Position numbers and translations under genes: made by a program
Source: Blautia sp. An81
GTDB lineage: Bacteria; Bacillota; Clostridia; Lachnospirales; Lachnospiraceae
Assembly (NCBI RefSeq): GCF_002161285.1
Contig: NZ_NFHH01000011.1
Span: 1 to 64,000, forward strand
Direction: 5' to 3'
DNA length: 64,000 nucleotides
Shown: positions 25,153 to 33,673 of the stretch, piece after piece
Position numbering within the stretch: position 1 is the first letter of the stretch
Layout of the letters: the number at the start of each line of letters is the position of its first letter
Notes under the pieces: generated by a model
Told to the model about the DNA's origin: nothing
Database searches by the model: none
Seen by the model: the letters and a program-made list of their open reading frames with translations, nothing else

Positions 25153-25181
25153 TTGCTTTTCTTACTTTCAGCAGATATAAT
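25153..25181 (+). promoter_or_regulatory. Promoter of the carbamate kinase gene
   Basis: TTGCTT (25153-25158) and TATAAT (25176-25181) with a 17-base spacer, directly after the preceding terminator. This leaves an untranslated leader of about 100 bases before the ATG at 25291. Confidence 0.7.
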
Positions 25182-25290
25182 GTTCTTATCTGCTTCTTTT
25201 GACCGGAACAGGCTGTCATAAGAAGAAACAGGGTGCATAGGTTTCAAGGAATGCGAGCAACACTATCATAGAAGAAAGAGGTATGACACT

Positions 25291-26223
25291 ATGACAAGAA
25301 AAAAAGTAGTAGTGGCTTTAGGCCATAGAGCGCTGGGCACTACCCTGCCGGAACAGAAGACCGCTTTGAAGGCTTCCGCAAAAATCCTGGTTGATCTGGT
25401 AGAAGCCGGAGCTGATATTATCATTACCCACAGCAATGCTCCTCAGGTAGGCATGATCCATACTGCCATGAATGAATTTGGAAAGGTACACCCCGACTAT
25501 ACTGCGGTTCCCATGTCTGTATGTTCCGCTATGAGCCAGGGTTACATTGGTTATGATATCCAGAACACTCTTCGTGCAGAACTTCTCCGCAGAGGTATCT
25601 ACAAGCCAGTGAGCACCGTTCTCACTCAGGTAACTGTAGATCCATATGACGATGCCTTCCATGAACCGGTGAAGATCATCGGACGGACTCTGACAGAAGA
25701 AGAAGCTGAAGCTGAAGAGCACAAAGGAAATTATGTAGTGAAAACAGCAGAGGGATACAGAAGGATCGTAGCTGCTCCCCAGCCGGAAAAAATCGTGGAA
25801 ATCGATGCCATCAAAGCTCTTTCTGATGCAGGACAGATTGTTATCGCCTGCGGCGGCGGCGGAATCCCTGTGCTGGAAAGAGACGAGGAGCTTATCGGCG
25901 CCAGCGCAGTTATTGAAAAAGACCTTGCCAGCGGCAGACTGGCCCAGGAACTAAACGCCGATGAACTGCTGATCCTTACCAGTGTAGAAAAAGTTTCTGT
26001 AAACTACCGTTCTGACTCTGAAGAATATCTTTCTCAGATTACTGTCCAGGAAGCAAAGACTTATATGGAAGAAGGTCATTTCGGAGACAACACTATGCTG
26101 CCAAAGATTCAGGCATCTGTTGAATTTGTAGAAGGCCATCCGGACAGACGAGCCGTGATCACTTCTATCGGAAAGGCTAAAGAAGGCTATCTGGGTAAGA
26201 CCGGAACTATTATTACAGCATAA
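25291..26223 (+). CDS. arcC: Carbamate kinase
   Basis: Makes ATP from ADP and carbamoyl phosphate (the reverse reaction also possible), usually the last step of arginine deiminase or other carbamoyl-phosphate-yielding catabolism. 310 residues, full length. Typical sequence: VVALGHRAL in place of the usual GGNAL, VDLVEAGADIIITHSNAPQVG, QGYIGYDIQN, VIACGGGGIPV, DLASGRLAQELNADELLILT and GDNTMLPKIQASVEFV. No arcA or arcB is adjacent, so it is an orphan; the carbamoyl phosphate may come from another pathway such as purine or allantoin breakdown. ATG with AGAGGTATGACACT. Confidence 0.93.
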   Translation: MTRKKVVVALGHRALGTTLPEQKTALKASAKILVDLVEAGADIIITHSNAPQVGMIHTAMNEFGKVHPDYTAVPMSVCSAMSQGYIGYDIQNTLRAELLRRGIYKPVSTVLTQVTVDPYDDAFHEPVKIIGRTLTEEEAEAEEHKGNYVVKTAEGYRRIVAAPQPEKIVEIDAIKALSDAGQIVIACGGGGIPVLERDEELIGASAVIEKDLASGRLAQELNADELLILTSVEKVSVNYRSDSEEYLSQITVQEAKTYMEEGHFGDNTMLPKIQASVEFVEGHPDRRAVITSIGKAKEGYLGKTGTIITA

Positions 26224-26234
26224 ATATTTCTGTA

Positions 26235-26282
26235 AAAAGCCAGGAGAGCAGGTATAAAAAATACCGAATCTCCTGGCTTTTC
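26235..26282. terminator. Terminator between arcC and the ThrE-like genes
   Basis: AAAAGCCAGGAGA and TCTCCTGGCTTTT are perfect arms around a 21-base loop. It is symmetrical and so can serve both convergent units. Confidence 0.88.
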
Positions 26283-26309
26283 TATGGAATAGATATCATA
26301 TCTGATATT

Positions 26310-26780
26310 TCATCTGTCATTGATTTTGTTCTTATTTTTCTGAAAAATCCCATTAATGGTCTTCTGGGGAATCTCAAAGACAAGGATAATTCCCAGGACC
26401 ATGGCAATCGCAACTCCCAAAGTCTCCCTTCCGTAGTGGAGGCTCAGTTTATTATTTTCCAGAAGGCTGTAGTAAATTGTTCTGTAAATGCCGATTCCCG
26501 GCACCTCTGGAAAAATTCCTGCTATAAGAAATAAAGTAACCGGACATTTTCTCACCGTACTCCCGATTCTGGAAGCAAGCGTAATAAATACAGTAGCGAC
26601 AAAATTTCCCACTATGGCCCCTGCACCCAGTCCATGGACAAAAATCCAGCAGATAAGCCAGCCTGTCCCTCCGATAAATCCGCAGAGAGGATAGTGCTCT
26701 CTTGGAACGGAAAATAACACCGAAAAGGCTACAGTCCCGATTCCTGCCGCCAGGAACTGCAAAACTCCTTCTGCGATCAT
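26310..26780 (-). CDS. Threonine/serine exporter, ThrE C-terminal half (DUF3815-like)
   Basis: 156 residues with four to five spans (FLAAGIGTVAFSVLFSVPRE, CGFIGGTGWLICWIFVHGLG, VGNFVATVFITLASRI, FLIAGIFPEVPGIGIYRTIY). It corresponds to the C-terminal domain of the ThrE exporter, which is split into two genes in many Firmicutes. Its start overlaps the end of the next gene upstream by 4 bases (26777-26780), so the two products probably form one transporter for threonine/serine or similar small solutes. The C-terminus is Lys/Asn-rich. Confidence 0.85.
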   Translation of the reverse strand: MIAEGVLQFLAAGIGTVAFSVLFSVPREHYPLCGFIGGTGWLICWIFVHGLGAGAIVGNFVATVFITLASRIGSTVRKCPVTLFLIAGIFPEVPGIGIYRTIYYSLLENNKLSLHYGRETLGVAIAMVLGIILVFEIPQKTINGIFQKNKNKINDR

Positions 26781-27562
26781 AAAAGTATCCCTCCCGTCAG
26801 ATTATAGTAAAGAAAATACATGATTCCCACACCCATAGCCACTCCAAGAGCCACCATAAGGGCATCCAGGAACCGGACCCCGCCGCCGATATAGTCACCG
26901 TCAGCAAAATCCCGAATTGCATTTACCAGGGAGACTCCAGGAACAAGAGGCATAATAGAACCTACCAGAATACTCCCTGGCGTTTTTCCCAAGCCCAGGC
27001 GGTAAAAAAGCACGGCAAAAAAGGAGACACAGAATCCTCCTGCCAGATTCTTCACGATCTTAGAAGTTTTTTTCTCCCTTTTCTCAAAGATAAGGAGAAG
27101 GCCGTAAAGGATAAAGCCTGACAAAAAGGCCGCAGCCATATCTTCCAGCCCTCCTCCGAGAAGATAGCAGAAAGAACCGGAGCCGATCCCAGATGCTGCC
27201 GTCCGAACAATTCCCCGTTTTCCCGGCATGTGCTTGATAACCTCCAGCCGTTCTTTAGCTTCCTGCAGAGAATATTTTTTCTCTTCAATCTCTCTGGAAA
27301 GCTGGTTTACTGCCGCTATCCGATGAAGTTTTGCTCCGCTGATGGGAATATGTTTTACACTGGCATATATCTGCCCCTCCTGATTCTCCGCCGTAATAAA
27401 GATTCCTGTGCTCAGCACAAAGGTGCTGCATTTTTCAATGCCAAAAGCTCTGGATATTCTCTGTATGGTCTCCTCTACCCGGAAAATCTCTGCTCCGGCA
27501 TCCAGAAGGATCCTGCCGGCTTCCATAGCCAGGTCCAGCACTTCTTTGTCATAGTTTTCCAC
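26777..27562 (-). CDS. Threonine/serine exporter, ThrE N-terminal half (DUF1212-like)
   Basis: 261 residues. The soluble N-terminal part shows the family pattern LAMEAGRILLDAGAEIFRVE and CSTFVLSTGIFITAENQEGQ, and five or so spans follow in the C-terminal half, including LVGSIMPLVPGVSLVNAIRD and the FADGDYIGGG loop. The first part has been proposed to be a protease-like or sensory domain in ThrE proteins. GTG at 27562 with AGGAGGCGGGACT is the start. It is coupled with the downstream half by a 4-base overlap. Confidence 0.87.
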   Translation of the reverse strand: MENYDKEVLDLAMEAGRILLDAGAEIFRVEETIQRISRAFGIEKCSTFVLSTGIFITAENQEGQIYASVKHIPISGAKLHRIAAVNQLSREIEEKKYSLQEAKERLEVIKHMPGKRGIVRTAASGIGSGSFCYLLGGGLEDMAAAFLSGFILYGLLLIFEKREKKTSKIVKNLAGGFCVSFFAVLFYRLGLGKTPGSILVGSIMPLVPGVSLVNAIRDFADGDYIGGGVRFLDALMVALGVAMGVGIMYFLYYNLTGGILL

Positions 27563-27605
27563 AGTCCCGCCTCCTATCCTCTAATCTTTACTAAAAATCT
27601 GAAAA

Positions 27606-27659
27606 GGAAAAAGCGGAACCGCCTCTGCAGTCCCAAAAGACTTTTTGAAACGATTCCGC
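27606..27659 (-). terminator. Terminator after uppP
   Basis: GCGGAA (27613-27618) pairs with TTCCGC (27654-27659), with further pairing inside, and on the minus strand is followed by TTTTTCC. It lies just after the uppP stop at 27669. Confidence 0.6.
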
Positions 27660-27668
27660 ATATTCAGC

Positions 27669-28544
27669 TTACCTGAAAATTGTAAAAAACAAGATTACGA
27701 TAATACCTAGTACAATCCTGTACCAGCCGAACACTTTAAAATTGTGTTTTTTAATATATCCCATAAGGAATTTAATAGCCAGAATAGATACCACAAAGGA
27801 AACCACCATACCTACCAGCAGGATCACAACTTCCCAGGAAGTAAAGTTCATGCCGAATTTTACGATTTTCAGAAGACTGGCGCCAAACATTACAGGAATG
27901 GCAAGGAAAAAGGTATATTCCGCTGCCACTGTCCTGGAGGCTCCTACCAGGATACCACCGATAATAGTAGCTCCTGACCGGGACGTTCCCGGAATCAGAG
28001 ACAGGACCTGGAAGATGCCGATAAACAAAGCGGTCTTCCATGCGATTTCGCTGATAGAATTATATTTTGCCTGGCGTTTCTCATTGTAGTCTTCCACGAT
28101 CAGGAACATAACACCATATACGATCAGCATTACGGAAACCACAAACCAGTTATTGAATTTTTCCTCAATAAAATCGTTAAATGGCAGGCCGATAATAATT
28201 GCAGGGAGACAGGATACCAGTATTTTAAACCACATGATCATCTTATCGATTTTTACAAACCGGCACAGGACTCCCGCCGCCTTTTCTACCTTGGTCACAT
28301 TCTCATGTTTCGGTTTTTTATTCCGGAAAGGCCACAGATCTTTCCAGTATAGGACCACTACTGCAAAAATAGCGCCTAGCTGGATGACTACCATAAACAT
28401 ATCCCAGAATTCCTGAGACACATTCAGCTTTACAAATTCTTCCACCAGGATCAGATGGCCCGTGCTGCTTATGGGAAGCCATTCTGTAATACCTTCCACA
28501 ATGCCCAGGAAAATGACCTTTAATATCTCAATAAAGCTCTCCAT
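27669..28544 (-). CDS. uppP: Undecaprenyl-diphosphatase UppP (BacA)
   Basis: Removes a phosphate from undecaprenyl diphosphate outside the membrane, recycling the lipid carrier for peptidoglycan and surface polymers. 291 residues, about eight spans. Signatures: [20 protein letters not shown] near the N-terminus and [19 protein letters not shown] in the middle, with the catalytic Glu, Ser and Arg. ATG 28544 with AAGGAGTAAAA. It lies 10 bases downstream of carB and in the same direction, so read-through is possible, though the functions differ. Confidence 0.96.
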   Translation of the reverse strand: MESFIEILKVIFLGIVEGITEWLPISSTGHLILVEEFVKLNVSQEFWDMFMVVIQLGAIFAVVVLYWKDLWPFRNKKPKHENVTKVEKAAGVLCRFVKIDKMIMWFKILVSCLPAIIIGLPFNDFIEEKFNNWFVVSVMLIVYGVMFLIVEDYNEKRQAKYNSISEIAWKTALFIGIFQVLSLIPGTSRSGATIIGGILVGASRTVAAEYTFFLAIPVMFGASLLKIVKFGMNFTSWEVVILLVGMVVSFVVSILAIKFLMGYIKKHNFKVFGWYRIVLGIIVILFFTIFR

Positions 28545-28554
28545 TTTTTACTCC

Positions 28555-31500
28555 TTAGATTTCGGCAATATCCACCAGTTTCAGTTTCTGAATATCTGTG
28601 TTTTCCAGACTGGTTACCAAAGCCTCCGCTGTATCCAGGGCGGTGAGGACATTTACTCCGGTCTCGATAGCGTTTCTCCGGATAATAAAGCCGTCCTTAG
28701 CCTTCTCCACGCCCTGAGAAGGAGTATCGATAACCAGATCAATCTTATGAGCCAGAATCAGGTCCATAAGGTTTGGTGAAGGCTGCTCGATCTTATTGGT
28801 ACGGATGGCCTTTACGCCATTTTCATTAAGAACCTTAGCTGTGCTTCTTGTGGCATAGATTTTATATCCCAGATTCTGGAATCTCCGGGCAATGGGGATG
28901 ATATCCTGTTTATCTTCATCCCTTACTGTAATGATCATATTCTTATGCTTTGGCAGGTTCACGCCGGCTCCCAGGAATGCCTTATACAGAGCCTCATTAA
29001 AGCTCTCGGAAATACCCAGGCACTCTCCTGTAGACTTCATCTCCGGTCCCAGGCTTACATCTGCTCCCCGGATTTTTTCAAAGGAGAATACCGGCATCTT
29101 AATTGCATAGTGTTTTGCTTCAGGCTGAAGTCCCGGAGTATAACCCAGATCCTTCAATTTATGACCCAGGATTACCTGTGTGGCAAGAGGAACAATGGGG
29201 ATTCCCGTTACCTTACTGATATATGGTACAGTACGGCTGGAACGGGGATTTACCTCGATAACATACACGTCTTCTCCGCAGACAATGAACTGAATATTGA
29301 TCATTCCCAATACGTGAAGGGATTTTGCCAGTTTCCAGGTATAGTCCTCAATTGTGCGTTTAGCGCTGTCGCTGATTGTACGGGCAGGATATACGGAGAT
29401 ACTGTCTCCGGAGTGGATACCGGCTCTCTCAATATGCTCCATGATTCCCGGAATCAGGATATCTTCTCCGTCACATACAGCGTCTACTTCTATTTCTTTT
29501 CCCTGGAGATATTTATCTACCAGAATAGGATGTTCCTGAGCAATCCGGTTAATAATACCAATATACTGGTCTACATCCTCGTCGTTAATTGCAATCTGCA
29601 TGCCCTGTCCACCCAGAACATAGGAAGGGCGAACCAGCACCGGATAGCCCAGCTCGTTGGCTGCACGGATAGCTTCGTCTGCAGTATATACTGTATGTCC
29701 CTTGGGTCTTGGAATATGACACTCTTCCAAAATCCCATCAAAAAGCTCCCGGTCTTCTGCCGCATCTACATTTTCTGCAGAGGTTCCCAGAATCTTCACA
29801 CCCATTTTAATAAGGGCTTCTGTAAGCTTGATGGCTGTCTGTCCGCCAAACTGAACCACGGCACCGTCTGGTTTCTCTATATCTACCACATTTTCCACAT
29901 CTTCCGGTGTAAGGGGCTCGAAATACAGCTTATCTGCAATATCGAAGTCTGTACTTACCGTCTCCGGATTGTTGTTGATGATAATGGTCTCATATCCTTC
30001 TTTTTCAAAGGCCCAGGTACAATGTACGGAACAGAAGTCAAACTCAATTCCCTGTCCGATACGGATAGGTCCAGAGCCAAGAATCAGGACTTTCTTCTTA
30101 TCTGTAGTTCCGTCTGCCTCATTTTCTCCTCCGTATACAGAGTAATAATACGGGGTAGTTGCAGCAAATTCTGCTGCACAGGTATCTACCATTTTATAAG
30201 AAGCGGTAATTCCCCATTCTTTTCTCAGTTTATGAATTTCCTCTGCCGTCCTGCCAGTAAGCTGTCCGATCACATTATCCGGGAACTCGATTCTTTTTGC
30301 CTCTCTCAGCAATTCTTCTGTCAGCTCCTGGTCTTTTAAAGCATTTTCCATTTCTACCAGGATAGCCAGCTTATCAATAAACCAGATATCAATTTTGGTG
30401 ATATCATGAATAGCCTCGTAAGAAATGTTTCTTCTGATTGCTTCTGCAATCCTCCAGATACGCATGTCATCTACAATATGAAGTTCTTCCAGCAGTTCTT
30501 CCTCTGTGAGACCAGTAAAATCATAGGACATCAGAGAGTCCACATGCTGTTCCAGAGAACGGATGGCTTTCATCAGAGCGCCTTCAAAATTATTGCAGAT
30601 ACTCATAACCTCGCCAGTAGCTTTCATCTGGGTGGTAAGAGTTCTCTTGGCGCTGATAAATTTATCAAAAGGCAGTCTCGGGATCTTCACCACACAGTAG
30701 TCCAGCATAGGCTCAAAACTTGCATAGGTCTTTCCTGTGATGGCATTCTTAATCTCATCCAGGGTATATCCCAGAGCAATCTTTGCAGCTACTTTCGCAA
30801 TTGGATATCCAGTAGCTTTGGAAGCCAGCGCAGAAGAACGGGATACACGTGGGTTTACTTCGATTACGCAATACTCAAAGCTTTCAGGGTTCAGGGCATA
30901 CTGTACATTACAGCCTCCTGTGATCCCCAGCTCTGTAATGATATTCAGGGCAGAAGTTCTCAGCATCTGGTATTCTTTATCTCCCAGAGTCTGAGAAGGA
31001 GCTACGACGATACTGTCTCCTGTATGAACACCTACAGGGTCAATGTTTTCCATGTTGCAGACTGTAATACAGTTTCCTGCACTGTCCCGCATTACCTCAT
31101 ATTCGATTTCTTTCCAGCCGGCAATGCAGCGCTCCACCAGAACCTCTCCTACACGGGAAAGACGGAGACCGTTCTCCAGGATCTCAATAAGCTCTTCCTC
31201 ATTGTTAGCAATACCGCCGCCGCTTCCTCCCAGAGTATAAGCAGGACGCAGCACCACCGGATAACCAATCTTATTACTGAAAGCAACACCGTCTTCCACA
31301 TTTCGTACTACCAGAGAAGCAGCAATGGGCTCTCCGATTTTTTCCATGGTGTCTTTGAATTCCTGACGGTCCTCTGCTTTTTTAATGGTCTCGGAAGTAG
31401 TTCCGATCAGGCGGACATTGTGCTCTTTTAAGAAGCCTCTCTCCTCCAGCTCCATGGCAAGATTCAGTCCTGCCTGTCCTCCCAGAGTAGGAAGCACGCT

Positions 31501-31752
31501 GTCCGGTTTTTCTTTCAGGATCAGCTGCTCTACAACTTCTACCGTAAGAGGCTCGATATAAACTTTATCTGCAATATCTTTATCTGTCATAATGGTGGCA
31601 GGGTTGGAGTTCAGCAGAACAACCTCGACTCCCTCTTCCTTGAGAGAACGGCATGCCTGGGTTCCTGCATAGTCAAACTCTGCTGCCTGTCCGATTACAA
31701 TAGGGCCGGAACCGATCATCAATACTTTTTTAATATCCGGATTTCTTGGCAT
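28555..31752 (-). CDS. carB: Carbamoyl-phosphate synthase, large subunit
   Basis: Forms carbamoyl phosphate from bicarbonate, ammonia (delivered by CarA) and two ATP, for pyrimidines and arginine. 1065 residues with the expected internal duplication: each half has a pre-ATP-grasp segment (VLMIGSGPIVIGQAAEFDYA and VLILGSGPIRIGQGIEFDFC) and an ATP-grasp domain, and the last 130 residues form the allosteric MGS-like domain (IDLVIDTPSQG). The start overlaps the stop of carA by one base (TAATG), coupling the subunits. Confidence 0.98.
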   Translation of the reverse strand: MPRNPDIKKVLMIGSGPIVIGQAAEFDYAGTQACRSLKEEGVEVVLLNSNPATIMTDKDIADKVYIEPLTVEVVEQLILKEKPDSVLPTLGGQAGLNLAMELEERGFLKEHNVRLIGTTSETIKKAEDRQEFKDTMEKIGEPIAASLVVRNVEDGVAFSNKIGYPVVLRPAYTLGGSGGGIANNEEELIEILENGLRLSRVGEVLVERCIAGWKEIEYEVMRDSAGNCITVCNMENIDPVGVHTGDSIVVAPSQTLGDKEYQMLRTSALNIITELGITGGCNVQYALNPESFEYCVIEVNPRVSRSSALASKATGYPIAKVAAKIALGYTLDEIKNAITGKTYASFEPMLDYCVVKIPRLPFDKFISAKRTLTTQMKATGEVMSICNNFEGALMKAIRSLEQHVDSLMSYDFTGLTEEELLEELHIVDDMRIWRIAEAIRRNISYEAIHDITKIDIWFIDKLAILVEMENALKDQELTEELLREAKRIEFPDNVIGQLTGRTAEEIHKLRKEWGITASYKMVDTCAAEFAATTPYYYSVYGGENEADGTTDKKKVLILGSGPIRIGQGIEFDFCSVHCTWAFEKEGYETIIINNNPETVSTDFDIADKLYFEPLTPEDVENVVDIEKPDGAVVQFGGQTAIKLTEALIKMGVKILGTSAENVDAAEDRELFDGILEECHIPRPKGHTVYTADEAIRAANELGYPVLVRPSYVLGGQGMQIAINDEDVDQYIGIINRIAQEHPILVDKYLQGKEIEVDAVCDGEDILIPGIMEHIERAGIHSGDSISVYPARTISDSAKRTIEDYTWKLAKSLHVLGMINIQFIVCGEDVYVIEVNPRSSRTVPYISKVTGIPIVPLATQVILGHKLKDLGYTPGLQPEAKHYAIKMPVFSFEKIRGADVSLGPEMKSTGECLGISESFNEALYKAFLGAGVNLPKHKNMIITVRDEDKQDIIPIARRFQNLGYKIYATRSTAKVLNENGVKAIRTNKIEQPSPNLMDLILAHKIDLVIDTPSQGVEKAKDGFIIRRNAIETGVNVLTALDTAEALVTSLENTDIQKLKLVDIAEI

Positions 31753-32825
31753 TACTCTGTCACCTCCATCATTTTAATGAAACGGTCAAATAAGTAGCCG
31801 GAGTCCTGAGGACCAGGGCAGGCTTCTGGATGAAACTGTACAGTAAAAATATTTTTTCCTACATATTTCAATCCTTCATTCGTCTTGTCATTTACATTTT
31901 CAAAAGCCGGAACTGCGATTTCCGGATTCAGAGTTTCTGTATCTACTACATAACCATGGTTCTGGGAGGAAATATACACTCTTCCCGTTTCCAGGTCTTT
32001 TACCGGGTGGTTTCCGCCTCTGTGGCCGTATTTCATTTTCTTAGTATCTGCACCTGTGGCCAGAGCCATAAGCTGATGTCCAAGGCAGATAGCAAAAATC
32101 GGCACCTGAGAGTCATACAGTTTTTTGATTTCTTTAATGATCTCTGTACATTCCTTGGGATCTCCAGGTCCGTTGGAAAGCATAATGCCGTCGGGCTGAT
32201 CCTTCAGGATTTCCTCTGCCTTTGTAAAGGCCGGATAAATAGTAACCTGGCATCCTCTCTTATTTAAGGACTCTGCAATATTCTCCTTTGCGCCAAAGTC
32301 CATAAGAGCTACCTTAGGTCCCTTGCCTTTGAGAACGGATTTTTCCTCGCAGGTAACTTTCTCCACTACTTTTCCTGTAGTGTATGCATGAAGCCTTGGT
32401 ATTACTTCCTCCAGTTTAAAGTCCGGATCCGTAGTGATCATACCATTCATGGTCCCCTTCTCCCTGAGGATTTTCGTAAGGGCCCTGGTATCGATTCCTG
32501 CAATACCTGGTATGTCATATCGTTTCAAAAAGTTCTGAATTGTATCTTCACAGCGGAAGTTGCTTGGAATACGGGATAATTCTCTTACAATATATCCGTC
32601 GGGCCATGGTCTCAAAGATTCCTGGTCCTCATAGCAGATGCCATAATTGCCAATTAAAGGATATGTCATGCAGACTGCCTGTCCGGCATAAGAAGGGTCT
32701 GTAAGTACTTCCAGATAACCAGTCATAGATGTGTTAAAAACAATCTCACTGATGACTTCTTTTCTGGAGCCAATGCTGGTACCTGTAAAGACAGTTCCGT
32801 CTTCCAGTATCAAAAATGCTTTCAT
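31752..32825 (-). CDS. carA: Carbamoyl-phosphate synthase, small (glutaminase) subunit
   Basis: Hydrolyses glutamine and passes ammonia to CarB. 357 residues: N-terminal CPSase domain (FNTSMTGYLEVLTDPSYAGQ), C-terminal class I amidotransferase with the nucleophile in PIFAICLGHQLMAL and the His/Glu pair in VQFHPEACPGP. ATG 32825. First gene of carAB. The 305 bases upstream (32826-33130) contain the divergent tRNA promoter and some short hairpins, but no recognisable attenuator or PyrR site. Confidence 0.98.
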   Translation of the reverse strand: MKAFLILEDGTVFTGTSIGSRKEVISEIVFNTSMTGYLEVLTDPSYAGQAVCMTYPLIGNYGICYEDQESLRPWPDGYIVRELSRIPSNFRCEDTIQNFLKRYDIPGIAGIDTRALTKILREKGTMNGMITTDPDFKLEEVIPRLHAYTTGKVVEKVTCEEKSVLKGKGPKVALMDFGAKENIAESLNKRGCQVTIYPAFTKAEEILKDQPDGIMLSNGPGDPKECTEIIKEIKKLYDSQVPIFAICLGHQLMALATGADTKKMKYGHRGGNHPVKDLETGRVYISSQNHGYVVDTETLNPEIAVPAFENVNDKTNEGLKYVGKNIFTVQFHPEACPGPQDSGYLFDRFIKMMEVTE

Positions 32826-33062
32826 TCTCTCACCTGTCTCCCTTTCTGTTTTTATTTATGTTTTCATAATGCCAGGTAAAAAGGTCATGTATTTCAGACT
32901 TTCATGAAAATCCATGAATCCGGGGCCTCAAAAACGTCCCTGACACTGCTGCTTCCTAAAAAGCCCTAAAATTCCCCAAATTGTAAAAAGTGTATCATAA
33001 TGCACTATTTTTTTCAACCTTTTTTGCAGAATCAATTTCGTAAAACTTTTTTCATTTTTTTC

Positions 33063-33091
33063 TTGACAATTTAGTACAAATCGTATAATAT
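33063..33091 (+). promoter_or_regulatory. Promoter of the first tRNA-Leu
   Basis: TTGACA (33063-33068) followed by an AT-rich -10 region: TAATAT at 33086-33091 gives a 17-base spacer, and the better-matching TATAAT at 33084-33089 a 15-base one. Confidence 0.75.
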
Positions 33092-33130
33092 ATATTTTGC
33101 GCTTACGAAAACGCAAAAATTCATAAAAAT

Positions 33131-33214
33131 GCAGGAGTGGCGGAATTGGCAGACGCGCAGGCTTCAGGTGCCTGTGGTAGCAATATCGTGTGGGTTCAAG
33201 TCCCATCTCCTGCA
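33131..33214 (+). tRNA. tRNA-Leu (CAG)
   Basis: 84 bases with acceptor arms GCAGGAG / CTCCTGC and discriminator A, a D-arm region, anticodon stem CAGGC/GCCTG with loop TTCAGGT (anticodon CAG, reads CUG), a long class II variable arm and a T-loop GGGTTCAAGTCCC. CCA is not encoded. A copy with the same 84 bases lies at 33467. Confidence 0.97.
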
Positions 33215-33222
33215 CGCTTTGA

Positions 33223-33255
33223 GAATCTCAGTTATCAGATACTGAGATTCTTTTT
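33223..33255 (+). terminator. Terminator of the first tRNA-Leu
   Basis: GAATCTCAG (33223-33231) pairs with CTGAGATTC (33242-33250) and is followed by five T residues. Confidence 0.9.
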
Positions 33256-33397
33256 CGTTCCACAGAAAATTCCCCGGACTACCCTATAAAAAACCTCCGA
33301 GCTATCCTTAAAATCCCAGATATTCCTATAAGCTTTCACTTTTTTCAAACTTTCAAAAACCTTTGGTTAATTCTGAAAATAAATTTCAAATTTTCTG

Positions 33398-33426
33398 TTG
33401 ACATTTATCTCTTTATCGTGTATTAT
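33398..33426 (+). promoter_or_regulatory. Promoter of the second tRNA-Leu
   Basis: TTGACA (33398-33403) and TATTAT (33421-33426) with a 17-base spacer. The second tRNA therefore has its own promoter. Confidence 0.8.
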
Positions 33427-33466
33427 ATGTTTTGTGCTCAGGAGCACACAATAAAATATCAGAAAT

Positions 33467-33550
33467 GCAGGAGTGGCGGAATTGGCAGACGCGCAGGCTT
33501 CAGGTGCCTGTGGTAGCAATATCGTGTGGGTTCAAGTCCCATCTCCTGCA
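33467..33550 (+). tRNA. tRNA-Leu (CAG), second identical copy
   Basis: Base-for-base the same as the tRNA at 33131-33214, including the class II variable arm and anticodon CAG. It is followed by a run of eight T residues. Upstream flanks differ from those of the first copy. Confidence 0.97.
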
Positions 33551-33583
33551 TCTTTTTTTTGCTACGATTTAGCTCAGCACAGA

Positions 33584-33637
33584 GAATATAAAAATAGCTT
33601 CAGGGAAGTTTACTTGCCTGGAGCTATTTCTATATTC
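33584..33637. terminator. Terminator of the ClpX gene
   Basis: GAATATA..ATAGCT.CAGG pairs with CCTG.AGCTAT..TATATTC, a long nearly perfect hairpin placed just after the stop of the ClpX gene (33674). Confidence 0.75.
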
Positions 33638-33673
33638 TCGTATTGAGCGTTTCGCTCAAGCTATCCGCTTCTT

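Noticed and set aside
28945-31431. Long plus-strand open frames (464 and 341 codons) opposite carB
   Set aside because: They are antisense shadows of a well-conserved carB; their translations are Cys/Phe/Ile-rich and match no family, and there is no ribosome site.
32928-33215. Minus-strand open frame of 95 codons across the first tRNA-Leu
   Set aside because: It reads the complement of a tRNA gene, a frequent source of false proteins.
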